A stretch of DNA of 64,000 nucleotides from Dichotomocladium elegans (Eukaryota; Mucoromycota; Mucoromycetes; Mucorales; Lichtheimiaceae), in the NCBI GenBank assembly GCA_025716815.1, contig JAIXMN010000048.1:28768-92767 (forward strand). Direction: 5' to 3'. Position numbers and translations under genes: made by a program. Of the stretch, positions 1 to 11,394 are shown piece by piece (position 1 is the stretch's first letter; each line of letters starts with the position of its first letter). The notes below the pieces were generated by a model. The model saw only the letters and a list, made by a program, of their open reading frames with translations. It was not told where the DNA came from and ran no database searches.

Positions 1-905
1 AAGAAACATCCAGATTGTTTCCGCGAAGATATCACTGTGACCGAATACCCGTAACATTCGACGACGCAATAAGCTGAACTTGTCCATTAAATCAACGGTG
101 GTGAATATCTCAGCAACACGGCTGTTCGTTGTCTGTGCGATCTTTAAGACAAATACCTTCCTATACCCGAAAGTGCACCCAAGATGTGGCAAAAATCAAA
201 CGGCTTTTCACTCCAGTGGAAGAATTGTATGTAACGCGTCGTTTTCGGTTGTCGAATTCGAGAACATTCTCAGGAATAGCCCAAGCTTACGGCATTCACC
301 CACGTGCCCGCTATTCCCATTATTCACAAAGAAGTCCATAAAGCTACACGATTGGGCAAGTTACTTTCAAAGCCTCGATCTTTGAATTGCTGCACATTAG
401 CAGCGCATCCCTTTGATACAAGCAGTTGTACCGTCCATAGCCCTCGAGAGCAGCCTGCATCCGGCTTTCCTAACTTTCCGATGACAGGATTTTCAGGAGC
501 TCTGTATCATTGAGAGACTGACTCAACACCTCAAGCACAGTGGCTAGAGAGGTATTCCGTTCGTGCAAAGAGCACAACATCTCCATAATAAAAAAAATAC
601 GTCCGTTTCGGATCTCTCACTTCTTACCCTTCTATACACTTTCAGCATTCAGAAACAAGTAATTAATACTTTGCGAAATGGGAAGAGTCCTGTTAATACA
701 GATACGGTTCAGTGCTGAGCAGGGCGGCAGGTGGATGGGATGGGTACTTTCTGCTGGCTAATTGGTGGCCGTATATCGGGATCATTTTCTTCCGTTAATT
801 GCTTTAGAGAGACTCGACCCTTACAAGTTTAGCTCTGAGTCTGCAGTCGGTTAGAGGGATTCGTTACAGGGCTACATGGTCGTAGATGTGCTGCGAAGCT
901 GATGG
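1..905 (+). repeat. Dispersed repeat, copy A (inverted partner near 58 kb)
   Basis: The first ~905 bases match the reverse complement of 57797-58703. Over the 306 bases compared closely (80-385 against 58319-58624) I counted 16 mismatches, about 5%, mostly transitions. Both copies keep a 101-codon open frame, but about 10 of its residues differ, so that frame shows no sign of protein constraint. Similarity ends abruptly around 900-905. The left end is cut by the window edge, so the true repeat may be longer. I do not recognise the family. Confidence 0.85.
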
Positions 906-2177
906 TAACTCTGACCTTGTTGTTGCGCGAGAGGATATGGATGAAAGTTGAGTGATTTCGAAAGATTCATCTCTCTCACTCTTACAGGTGTCGTAATGTG
1001 GAAAGCCTATGATCCGACTTGGGATAGTTCTACAGTGATCATCACGGTGTGTAATGTGGCTATGGATATGTTAACGAGAGAGGGAAAAGAACGAGTATGA
1101 GAAGATATCGGATTCCGGATTTCTCTGGGTCTGTTGAAGGGACCGTTGAGATAAACGCGGGAATGATTACTTGCCCGGTTGTATAGAAAACCCGCATCAG
1201 TGAAACAGAAAATCATGCTGTGTACCTCTATTGTCAGATATGAGACAAGTTTTGGTGCCGTAGTGCTTTTACTACGCAACCCGTGCCACACACCAAGGCG
1301 GATTCTCTTGCTGCCTCGTAACCAATCAATATCACATTACACGTGATGAAGAATCAAAGGGGTCCCCTTTAAACTTGTCTGCAACAAAACTATGGATCGA
1401 TAAACAAAACGCATGGTGAAATAGCAGCAATGTGAGTCGTAGATGCAAGTCTTCAGAAGGAGGTTATCATCTGATATGCTCACAGCACACCAGGCCTATC
1501 CAGGGGTGCACACGGCGATAACCAGGACGGAGGATTCTTGATGAGCCAGGAGCAAAAGGACAACCGGGGAACATCAACCGACATGCCGCCTCTTTATTTT
1601 CAAAAGCGAAAAACAACTGTGCACCCATGGATTATTAGGCTTTTCTTAATAATAAAAAAGGGAACTGAATTCATAATCTTCTCATGCGATTGGGTCAGAT
1701 GAGCTCAGCATACAAAGATGTGCCGGGGGGGGGCTTCCATCTCATCGTTGGGCTGAGATCACATACAGAGGATGCCTAGCTGCTTTGCTGCAGTGGCATG
1801 AATTGGGGAGATGTGACTTTCTTTCGGTTCAATGTGTGCCAACAACATTTGCAAGATAGACGACACAGGTTGTTATGTGTGAAAACAAAAGAGGACGAAG
1901 AGATAGAGAGAGAGTGTGTGTGTTTGCTCATCAAAGACATGATCCATAGCCTACTACTTGACATCAGCCCGGGAGTCTGTCCATCGCCCCCAAAAAAGAG
2001 ACGGCCTATTTCTGGTCGTCCTGTGACTTCTGAAGGTTGAAGAGCGTTGCTCAGCGGGGCGTTAAGGGAGCGGTATTTCATTCTCCGACGGTCAGATGTG
2101 TTAGGAAAGCCAACGGGGGAGGCCATGTAGTGTTGGATCGGCCAGAAGCGTGTACACCCTCTTTCCGAACAGTGACA
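906..2177. other. Intergenic stretch without a recognisable gene
   Basis: Between the repeat and RPL11 there is no open frame that looks like a conserved protein. The 94-codon minus-strand frame at 1007-1291 has no family resemblance. A run of nine G lies near 1725-1735. The last ~150 bases should hold the RPL11 promoter, but I see no clear TATA box. Confidence 0.5.
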
Positions 2178-3008
2178 ATGGTGAGTTTTTTTTTTGGTTA
2201 CAAACTCGAACATGGAAAAATACAATGACAAGAATAGCCCGGCTTTTGGAGATACAGCGGCTAATGGATGGATGGATGGATGGATGGATTGGATTGGATA
2301 TAGAGCGCCGAAAAGCAGGTCAAGAAGAACCCTATGCGCAATCTCAAGATTGAGAAGCTCGTTCTCAACATTTCCGTCGGTGAATCCGGTGACAGACTCA
2401 CCCGTGCTGCTAAGGTGCTCGAGCAATTGACTGGTCAGACCCCCGTCTACTCCAAGGCTCGCTACACCGTCCGTACCTTTGGCATTCGTCGTAACGAAAA
2501 GATTGCCGTCCACGTTACTGTCCGTGGCCCCAAGGCTGAGGAAATTCTCGAGCGTGGCCTCAAGGTCAAGGAATATGAACTCCGTGCCCGCAACTTCTCC
2601 GAGACCGGCAACTTTGGCTTCGGCATCGACGAGCACATTGATTTGGGCATCAAGTACGATCCCTCCATCGGTATTTACGGTATGGACTACTACATTGTCA
2701 TGGGCCGCCCTGGCAACCGTGTCTCTCGCCGCAAGCACGCCACCAGCCGTGTTGGTTTCCCCCACCGTATCAAGAAGGTATAGTTTATTATTTGGCATGG
2801 CTTGGTTTGCATAAATAATAACTGAACACGCTCGCTCGGACAAATTGTTATAGGACGAGACTATTGAATGGTTTAAGAACCGCGTAAGTAAATCTCTAGA
2901 ACGAACAACGGTCCGACCCCGTCGTACGGACTGCTTGTTGCTGTGTGATTTGCTTGCTAACGTGCATCATCATTGGATTAGTTCGACGGTATCGTTCTCA
3001 ACAAATAA
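2178..3008 (+). CDS. RPL11: 60S ribosomal protein L11 (uL5)
   Basis: Large-subunit protein of the central protuberance that contacts 5S rRNA. Four exons: 2178-2180 (the ATG alone), 2319-2777, 2854-2883 and 2982-3008, giving 172 residues against 174 in yeast. The protein is almost collinear with yeast Rpl11, with unmistakable stretches such as [18 protein letters not shown] and [18 protein letters not shown], ending FDGIVLNK. The first intron (2181-2318) starts directly after the start codon (ATG|GTGAGT) and contains a (GATG)n tract. The start was chosen because [10 protein letters not shown] follows in frame from the acceptor at 2318. It converges on the oxidoreductase gene, 175 bases away. 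Codon use is strongly biased toward C-ending codons, as expected for a highly expressed gene. The family assignment is certain; the one-codon first exon is inferred from splice signals. Confidence 0.95.
2262..2296 (+). repeat. (GATG)n microsatellite in RPL11 intron 1
   Basis: Tandem ATGG/GATG units followed by degenerate GGATT units, inside the first intron of RPL11. A similar tract in the same sense orientation lies in intron 1 of RPL23 at about 24537-24560. Confidence 0.8.
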
Positions 3009-3183
3009 ATGCCTACCGCCATCCCACTTCAATAAAGGCGCCGGTGTACATTCTCTTGTCATTTTCAGATCCATATTTTATTTCAACATTTTCAAGGGGT
3101 TGGAGTTCTTGTTTCTTTTTTGTGGAAAGGAGTTCGGGACGCGGTCGGGTGCGGGGGGGAGGGAGGAGAGGAATATGTGATAC

Positions 3184-4703
3184 TCAGGCATCGTCAATCT
3201 GAGGGACCTTGATGGCCGTTCCTGTCTCTGCAGCCTTCAACGCTGCAACAATGACAGCAAGGTGCGCGAATCCGTCCTCGGGCTTCACAACGATCTCCGC
3301 ACCGTAGCGGATGGCAGAGTAAAGGTTGTACATTTCTCCCTCAACATCTTCAAAGCCAGCGACGGTCTTGCGCTTCAGGAGAGCCGCAGCGTCTAGAGCT
3401 TTGCCATCTGCACCGAGAATTTCGACATCGGTATCGTCCGTTAGACGGATTGTCCCGTTTGTGCCATGGATTTCAAGGCGCATCGCCTTTACACCAGCGG
3501 AGGCCTATGTGCCGTTTTTTATATCATTGAGCAAGCCAAATTCTTGCCCCTCTTCCCTCCACTGCAAGGACATACAAACGTGAAGTTGGCCGTGCCAACA
3601 GCACCATTGGCGAGCTTGATGACCGATGCCAGTGTTGCCACTGAGACGGGGCCCATCTTGCGCTCGGTAATAAATGCGCTCACTTCGTCAAATGCGCCCA
3701 GGATAGGAATAAGATGGGCCATATCATGGACTCCGCCATCACTCAGGTAACCGCTGAATCAAGTACAAAAAAACATTCGTTATTAGATAAGAAAAACAAG
3801 GTCGATCGGACGGATCTTCGTCAGAATATACATTATCATTTACCCTGGATGCTGAGGAACCTGCCTCCACTTTGTAGTATGATAAAGCGAATCGGGATTG
3901 AAGGGTCTGGCCGAATCATATGTGAAATTGACCATCTACAATGACCTCCCTTCTTCAGCGTCGCGCTTTGATTTGCTTACTAATCCAACTTGGGCTGCTT
4001 TACCTCACCAATACCGCCTTGGCGTACATAGTCCGCAACCGCTTGAACTAGCGAATGATGCGACCAGTTCTCCGCAACAGTGACAATCGTCTGTGCTTTG
4101 CGTGCGGCTTGCACGATCTTGCGGGCATCCTCGAGGTTATGGGCTATATATAAAAATGACGTCAATACACCACGATCATGCATGGACGCGCACGCACACA
4201 CTCAGCATACCGATAGGTTTCTCAAAGATGATGTGTTTCTTTGCCTGGATAGCAGCCTCAACAATCTAACAACATTGTGTCGTCGTCATCATCAGCACAC
4301 TGCAACATCCTCAACCCCTTTCTTTTTGTTAGTGCTCAGGCTCAGCGTACTTCACGGTTGTACTGGACAGGAAGTAGTGCGTCAATGACTTCGACATTGG
4401 GATCGTGAATCAGATCGTTGGGGTTCGTATAGATGGCCGAGTCGGAAATGCCAGCCTAGTATCGCCGTCTCCATCGTCAGAGCACTGTTTCCCTCCGCGC
4501 GTGCATGCACGTTCCTGAACCCTCTTCCGCACCCCCAGCCTGTGCGATACCTCTTTGGCAAACTTTTCGGCCTTATCGCGAGAACGATTGGCACAGGCCA
4601 CGATTTTAAACTTATCCTCGCCAAGGGCTCGGTAGGCCCTCAGATGGCGGTATGCAAAGATACCTGTGCCAATGATACCAACACGAATAGGATCCGAAGA
4701 CAT
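3184..4703 (-). CDS. Gfo/Idh/MocA-family NAD(P)-dependent oxidoreductase
   Basis: Predicted soluble dehydrogenase acting on a sugar, polyol or similar substrate. Seven exons (minus strand): 4551-4703, 4351-4455, 4211-4265, 4004-4143, 3844-3935, 3576-3753, 3184-3504, summing to 347 residues, the usual family length. The N-terminal Rossmann motif is VGIIGTG (residues 8-14), followed by KIVACANRS, the EKPI motif typical of the family (about residue 101-104) with a conserved HNLEDA segment after it, and a C-terminal alpha/beta domain with GYLSDGGVHDMAHL that carries the expected catalytic-region His/Asp residues. The start MSSDPIRVG is preferred to an upstream in-frame Met because the Rossmann strand begins eight residues in. 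Substrate cannot be told from sequence. It diverges from the proteasome gene with a 586-base shared upstream region. Confidence 0.88.
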
Positions 4704-5289
4704 ATCTTTATACCAAATGAAAGGGAAAGAAGGCCAAAAAGAAAAAGTTGATCGTCCCGCATTTTTCATTTCCATTCGGGATCTAACGAATGACTCCGAA
4801 AGCTCCGGCTTGCGTCGCTTTGCTTTACTTTGCTTTGATTTGTTTTCTTTGCTTTGCCCTGGGGGGACAACAGCATGTCAAACATGACCAACTCCAAAAG
4901 AAGAAAAACTGGTATCCTCCTACCTCAACCTAGGTGGATGATTCATTCCGTGCGAGCTGCTCTTGTGAGATATCTTTATATGCTCGGTCATGACCTCATC
5001 TGCGTAGCGCAACACCCCCCACACCATACACACACTGACTTCCCCACCGGTATAGCATTCACAGGACCAGCGCACATACAAAGCTCAATATCGAACGTTT
5101 GGCCATAAATGACAAACGCGTACGCAACAAAGATTTCCTTCGCTCCCCCACCTTCCTCACCCCCCAAATTCAGTCACAGTCCGCGCAAGGCAAGAATTAC
5201 GCGTCCTGCTTGGCTCCGCTTTCACCTGGCTTTCCCAAAAAAAAGAAACCGCCTCTCCCCTCCTGCTTTTTTAAAAACCCAACGTTTCA

Positions 5290-6274
5290 ATGAAGAAAGG
5301 AGAAGTGAATCTTGGTGTAAGCATCATCTCAAAAACCTTCATGGTGCATATGTTTGTTCTGCTCACCATGCCTTAGACATCTATCATGGCTTGCACCTAT
5401 ACCGACGGTGTCATTATCGGCGCCGACTCGCGTACAACCACCGGTGCCTATATCGCTAATCGAGTAACTGACAAATTGACCAAGGTCCACGATCGTATCT
5501 ACTGCTGCCGATCCGGATCAGCGGCTGATACCCAAGCAGTAGCTGACATTGTTCACTACCACCTCCAAATGTATAGGTAATATATATATATATATATTAC
5601 TGTCTATATTACATCGACTTTTGGCGCTCACATGAGCTAAAATGCCCCATTCTCTCTCACGTCTCGACAGCGTACAAGAAGACCAGACACCTAGCGTACG
5701 TACTGCGTCGGCCTTGTTCCAGGAGCTCTGTTACCAAAATAAGGATGCCTTGACGGCTGGCATCATTGTTGCTGGCTATGACGATAAAGAAGGTCCGTCT
5801 GTGTACAACGTGCCCCTGGGTGGATCTCTCCATAAGGCACCCTTTGCTATTGGCGGTAATGTACTGAAAACGGAAAGCATGGCGCTGAAGAAACTCACTG
5901 CGACATATTCTCATGGGTAATAATAGGTTCTGGATCAACGTACATTTACGGTTACTGCGACGCACAGTACCGGGACAACATGACACGTGACGAAGCCATC
6001 AATTTCGTAAAGAACTGTAAATATCACCAACAAATTGAAAACGAGTAAGAGACACTGATCTGTGTCTTTTATATGTATATATATACATATAGCTTTGGCA
6101 CTCGCAATGTCCCGCGATGGATCGTCGGGCGGTGTGATTCGTTTAGCCGTTATCAATAAGGACGGTGTTGAACGACTCTTTGTTCCCGGTGATCAACTTC
6201 CAGGTATACCAGCTAATAGCATAAAAGGTGAAAACACGGACTGACGGTTTGTTCTAGTTCATTGGGAGGGATAA
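5290..6274 (+). CDS. PRE3: 20S proteasome subunit beta-1 (caspase-like activity)
   Basis: Catalytic subunit of the proteasome core, cleaving after acidic residues. Exons 5290-5316, 5377-5576, 5671-5855, 5927-6016, 6093-6203 and 6258-6274 give 209 residues. The precursor begins MKKGEVNLG and is then cut at Gly-Thr; Thr10 becomes Thr1. Counting from that Thr, Asp17, Lys33 and Arg45 fall where the active site and acidic S1 pocket require them ([28 protein letters not shown]). The propeptide is only nine residues, shorter than in yeast Pre3. The last small exon (ending VHWEG) is inferred from a GTATAC...CTAG intron; reading through instead would end at 6244 with a less typical tail. Intron 2 begins with a (TA)n run. 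Convergent with the kinase gene. Confidence 0.94.
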
Positions 6275-6359
6275 ATTCATTCAACCGTTTTGTTACTTTA
6301 CCGGATGTAAATAAAGCTAGGAAAGACACGAGTCCAGTATAGTATCTGAGATGGTATGC

Positions 6360-6500
6360 CATACGCACACACGTACACACACACACAACCCATGCTTACT
6401 GGACTTGAACGACAGAATGACCTGGTGATATGTCATGTGAATAATAGAGGCGTACGTTGTTTCGTAGAGAATAATTGTGTGTGTGTGTGTGTGTGTCTGT
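6360..6500. repeat. CA and GT dinucleotide runs between convergent genes
   Basis: A CA-rich tract around 6363-6390 and a GT run around 6477-6497 lie in the 335-base spacer between the 3' ends of the proteasome and kinase genes. They are complementary and could pair as a hairpin in a read-through transcript, but the spacing is large. Confidence 0.6.
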
Positions 6501-6608
6501 GAGCTTGACAGCATTGGGTGAAGGAGAGCGAGGTATCAGGTGGAAAGTATGTACAATTACAATGTTTCTTCTAAAAATTACACGAGGAAAGGAGGGTAAC
6601 GAAGGATA

Positions 6609-8805
6609 TCATGAAACATTAGCTCGTCTTGATAGGGCCGTGTTCGTGCCACGCTCGAGGAGATTTTTAATTGCACGGAGGGCAAATACAGTCAAACCAA
6701 GATGGTCCCAGTCTTCGGCATGCAGGTGTCGCAAATCGCCCACTGTCATCACATCCTGACTTTGGAGTCGCCGGACCCATTCTTGAGCTTTATCTGGATT
6801 ACGATGTGCAGCCAGGGCGCAGTCTTGAACAAAGACGCTGATGCTGGTATCGTCCGAGTACTCTAATCTAAAATCGTTAGCTCAGAAGAAGATGAGGGGA
6901 AATAAACATAAGCTTCCTACCAGTCCTTAAAGGACCCTCCACACCAGAGATGGGCCCAGTCGCCTCGCTACTGTTTGCGCCCTTTATCTCCTGGCTCAGT
7001 GAGAGTATCTCTTGGTGCCGCTCTTCGGCTTTACGGATACGATACTCGAGGTTCTCGCAGTCGGCATCCTTTTCTGCAAGCAATCTGGCTTTATGTTCCA
7101 GTTCCGATTTGACCTTCTCAAGCTCGGAGCCATAGTCTTCGGCTTCGCGACGCCAGATGGATCTATGCATCGGATTTGACTCGTCCCACTCACGAAGGAT
7201 GCGAGAAATCTCCTTGATGATATGGTGCTGAAATCGCTCCGGCAAAATATTTTCTTCAATCTTATAAAGTAGAAAAGAAACACAAGGTGAATCCTCTTAT
7301 ATCAAAATAGCGAGAAAGAGTGTGTGCGCTTTTTCTTCAAAAAGATTATAAATACTCACCATTTCAACCACGACTTCCTCGGGCGTATCCATTTCCTTTA
7401 TACAGTAAATAGGATTATGATCAGAAGCTTATCATTACCCGTTTCTTGCATGATACGCACCACATTAAAGTCAAACTTCACCGAGCGCCTATCCATGCCC
7501 TTAAAGACGACCTGCAGCGTTAGATGCACATTGCTATCGTCCGTAGTTAGCAACACGACCTCGGGCTCGATCGCGAAGAGCGTATGCTCAAGTAGCTCTT
7601 GAGCAGACATTCTAATGACAAGAGGCTCTCGTTTGTTAGGAGTTTTGGGCGTGGAGCGCATGTGCGTTCACCCACCTTTCTTCCTCGGGGCCAAGACAGT
7701 TTTCAATCACCGAGAGGACATCGGGATGCTGGACCTGGCTGAGCGAGGCTGGCCTGACCCCGGCCATGACCTTCTTGTATATCTGCGCTGGATTCGTACA
7801 CTCACCATAGGGATAATCGCCAGTGGCCATCTCGAGGAGGCACATGCCAAAGGCGTAAATGTCCACTTTCTCACTGTACCCCTGCTCCTCGTACATTTCG
7901 GGGGCCATGAATTCGGGTGTGCCAATCACGGTATATTTTTTGCCCATCTTCATCTTCGCGGTGCCCATGTCACCGATCTTGACCTCTCCGTAGGCGCCGT
8001 TGATAAAGATATTATCGCACTTGATATCGCGGTGGATGATGGGCGGGTTGTGGCCATGAAGATAGCTGAGGCCTTTGAGGATCTGGCGGACCCAGCGCTT
8101 GATAATCTTGATGTTGGGCAGGCTCAGTTTGCGGATGTATTCTCGGAGTGTGCCAGACGTCATGAGCTCGGTGATAAAGACAAACTCGTTCTCTGTGTGC
8201 CATGCATCGTGGAAGGCAATGATATTTGGATGTCGTACTGATTTGAGGATCCTGATTTCCTGCGCAAGATCTGCCCCGTGCTTAGCATTGGGTGCCTATG
8301 AAGAGAAGAACGTTGAGCTTTCACATCGATAAGCGTTTCCATAGAAGCTGAATTTCCCAACCTGAATAGCATTCCATGCAACCTCATAGCCCTCCTCTCG
8401 ATCAATCGCCTTGTAGACAATTTTGTATGCGCCCTTGCCGAGCAAAGTGTTAAGGCGTACGTAACGGCTGGGATCGGGTGACATCTCAACGACCTTTTCG
8501 GTATCATGGGCCGTACTTTGATCAATGATGGCGTCGGCCGGAAACCTCATGGGCATTCCGCTCGACGGATACAGCGAGGTAATGTCGTGGATAATGTCAG
8601 GCGACGGGTAAGATTCAGATGCTGAAGAGGATGCACGTGTCCTGTCCTGTGCGACGGATACGCGATCAACAGGGCCGCTGTCCTGGTGATTTAACGGCGG
8701 CGGCGAATAGAAACCACGTAAGCGTTTGTAATCGTCGTCATACCCATTGTCAGCTATGGTCGGGGCGAATGAAACACGAGGTTGGTACTGATGAAGATCG
8801 GACAT
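6609..8805 (-). CDS. WNK-type serine/threonine protein kinase
   Basis: Six exons (8362-8805, 7676-8295, 7461-7611, 7360-7395, 6921-7260, 6609-6862) encode 614 residues. Order: disordered N-terminus (1-110), kinase domain, an OSR1/WNK C-terminal (PF2-like) domain, a coiled coil and a C-terminal SAM-like helical domain. In the kinase the glycine loop reads GKGAYKIVYKA and the strand-3 position normally holding the catalytic lysine reads EVAWNAIQ, with no lysine. Lysine inside the glycine loop and none in strand 3 is the defining WNK arrangement. HRDIKCDN and APEMYEE are intact; the DFG position is DMG (WNKs usually DLG). The PF2-like segment reads FKGMDRRSVKFDFNVEMDTPEEV. WNKs sense chloride and osmotic state and phosphorylate SPAK/OSR1 kinases in animals; the fungal role is inferred. 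The start at 8805 was preferred over an in-frame Met at 8847 that adds only a hydrophobic leader. Confidence 0.9.
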
Positions 8806-10700
8806 TGCAGAAACAGCGAGATGAGCTAGGAAGATTGAGAAGAACAAAAACAGGAGAGACGTCGACGCAAAAAAAGGTCAATGGTCGTGAAATGGAGTAG
8901 AGAGGTGGTAAATGCACTATAAGCAGTGGCTGAGGAAGGGTGGAGCAGGAGGAGAAGATACAAGTCCTGTAGGCGAAAGGTGCAAAAAGAAGGACACTAC
9001 TGCTATGTCAGAATATGCTTTATACGCTGCTATTCACTGTCTTAGTGAAGCAAATGTATCGGGCCCAGGTTTATCGATATATGGACAAGACCCGAGATAA
9101 ACCGCCCAAAAGAAAGGGCAATGTTACGCACGCACGCACAAGAAAAGAAGAGTTGGAGAGAGAGAAAGAAAAAATAAGAGAGGAGAGAGAGAGAAGGGGA
9201 AAGAAGAGAGAATGGGGAAACCACCTTACCCGGATGACCAGGAATAAGGTCCGCTTTCAAGCCATTTGTGTGTGTGCATGTTTATGTGCGTGTGTGTGCC
9301 TCTGCCTAGTTTACTCTCAACGCCCAGCCCGCAGCCTCTGTCGGATTATTATATTTCCTTTCTTTCGCTCGTTCAGCTTTTCGGGCTTCTGAATCGGGGG
9401 AGGGGTGCTTCTACCCCTTTGCCATCCTGTAAAGCGTATACTGCTAAAATAGAGATGATACTGGGCCCCCAATTATGGAAATCCAGGTACAAACTCACTC
9501 CACCCAATCAGGAGGCTGGTAACGAAGCGTAAGTCCCGAGTTCCGTATCGGGGCTGGCAAGAGCGCCAGAGCAATAGCTTAATTTTTTCATCCGGCATCT
9601 ATCAGATGTCATAATTGATGGCGCTACCGCGCCATTTAGGTCTTTCTCATCCTTTTTTGAAGGCATATGTTATTCTTTATGGCAAATGATAAGCAACAAA
9701 ACTCTCATCCTCCAATTCTTCCTTCGTTCCCCAACAATCAGGAAAGACAGGGGTGAATGTCAAGGAAGAGGTTCTTCCCTCTCGTTATAAATGCCTTGAA
9801 TACAATTGTTAGCGAAAGAATGAGGCCTATTATTGGGTTATCAGGGCGCAGGAAAAAGCACATAGAAGGCGAACGAACAACCCCGCCCACATCACCTGAC
9901 TGCAGCCACCACGAAGCTCTACGTATAAGCCGTGTGGAAAGAGCCGGATCCGAAGAATAAAATAACATCAAAAGCCAAGGATGGGGTTGCACAACATATT
10001 TCTGTTTTAATAACTGTACCATCTCCATCTCAAGAGTGCTACTGTGAAACGATTCTTTTTGTTTCGGCGTCGCATCCTTTACACTCCTTCCTTTCTGTTG
10101 CCCCACCCCAAGGACGCAGAAGAGGGGATGAACAAGATGTAACCGCGAGCAATATTGTCGGCATACTTTGGAATTCACGATCGCGCAAAAGAGCTCGGGT
10201 GATGAATAAATGATGCCATTGCGCTTTCTTTTCTTCTATCTCTGTACCAGGTGATTCTGGTATAATCACAGAATGCTCTGCTTTTGCTACTAGTGCTGCG
10301 GAAATCATTTTTTTAATATCTATCAAAAAAAAGACAGGTTGCTTTTTTTTATATATAACAATCAGGCCACTTGGCAATAAATTTGCGCTTCTGGTGCACG
10401 AAATCCAAAAAAAAGAAGAAGGCATTGGATTGTATAGGCCGCAGAAGGAGTCCCCGTTTTAAATAAGTCCAGACAAGAAGAAAGATGCATGGATGCACCG
10501 GAACAGTCGGGCGCAAGGCCCGATGTGACCAGGATGAACATGATTGTGGTAGGTACGCGATCGCCCTTAAAAGCGGCAATTATGCTACCTATCGGTCCGG
10601 CATATGACACCACGAGCGGAACCATGCCATGCAATTCTTTCTCTCTGTGTGTGTCTCTTTATCTCTGTACATTCCCGCCGGCAGGGTCCTCTCACACACA

Positions 10701-10731
<31 letters not shown>

Positions 10732-11296
10732 ACGCATATGAAGAAGACAAAGGAGAGAAAAGCTGCTACCCGTTATCTCATATCTGTCCCGTTTATCAAT
10801 GCTTTTATTCCTTGCCTGAGCAAATAATCCAATACTATTGGTTCCGCCCTCATACGGTTTGTATTACATCCTTCCTACTAACCTAACCCCGCTGTAATTT
10901 GAAATAAGAAAAGGGGGACCCGCCGTTCAGCAGCAATGTCCGCCTTGACGATAACGAAAAGAAGTAAGAAAAAAGAATGGGTCGACAGCTGCACTATCAT
11001 TGTGTGCGATTGAACCAATTGGAATTGAGACACACTTCGTTTGACTACCCGGGAGTCCAGGACCTCAGCCGACCAGAGCACGTGGCAAAAATACGATAAC
11101 AGATAATGGAAGAAAATGATTCGTAGGCGAATACATGCATGACTGAGGAAGACGATAGCCGTTGCGTCGTACATTTGCATGCTCTCGTACTAGGGTCCTT
11201 TTTATAATTTGAAGGCGATCATGTCCTTCACTTCTCAACTAGGCAATTAGTCGCCTTTACGTCGTGTAAAAGGATGGGGCATTCCTGTTACCTTTG

Positions 11297-11329
<33 letters not shown>

Positions 11330-11394
11330 CATTGTCTTTTCACTCCCTTTCTTCTCACACTCTATCCTATACCCAACATTCTTCCTTTCACCCA
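8806..11394. other. 2.6-kb divergent intergenic region
   Basis: Shared upstream region of the kinase (-) and the amino-acid transporter (+). No convincing gene: frames such as 9738-10178 (-) have no recognisable family and no splice context. It holds a GA-rich stretch (about 9130-9215), a CT run (about 10703-10730) and a TA/CA-rich stretch at 11297-11332 just before the transporter start. Confidence 0.5.
11297..11332. promoter_or_regulatory. (TA)n tract upstream of the transporter start
   Basis: A near-pure TATATA run ends about 62 bases before the ATG of the AAAP transporter, followed by a C/T-rich leader. It may serve as the TATA element, but a plain microsatellite is equally possible. Confidence 0.35.

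Noticed and set aside
1776..2843. 355-codon frame antisense to RPL11
   Set aside because: It lies opposite the conserved RPL11 exon and its introns; its residues mirror the biased codons of RPL11. No family resemblance of its own.
9738..10178. 146-codon minus-strand frame in the 2.6-kb intergenic region
   Set aside because: No recognisable domain, no leader or splice context, and composition like the surrounding spacer.
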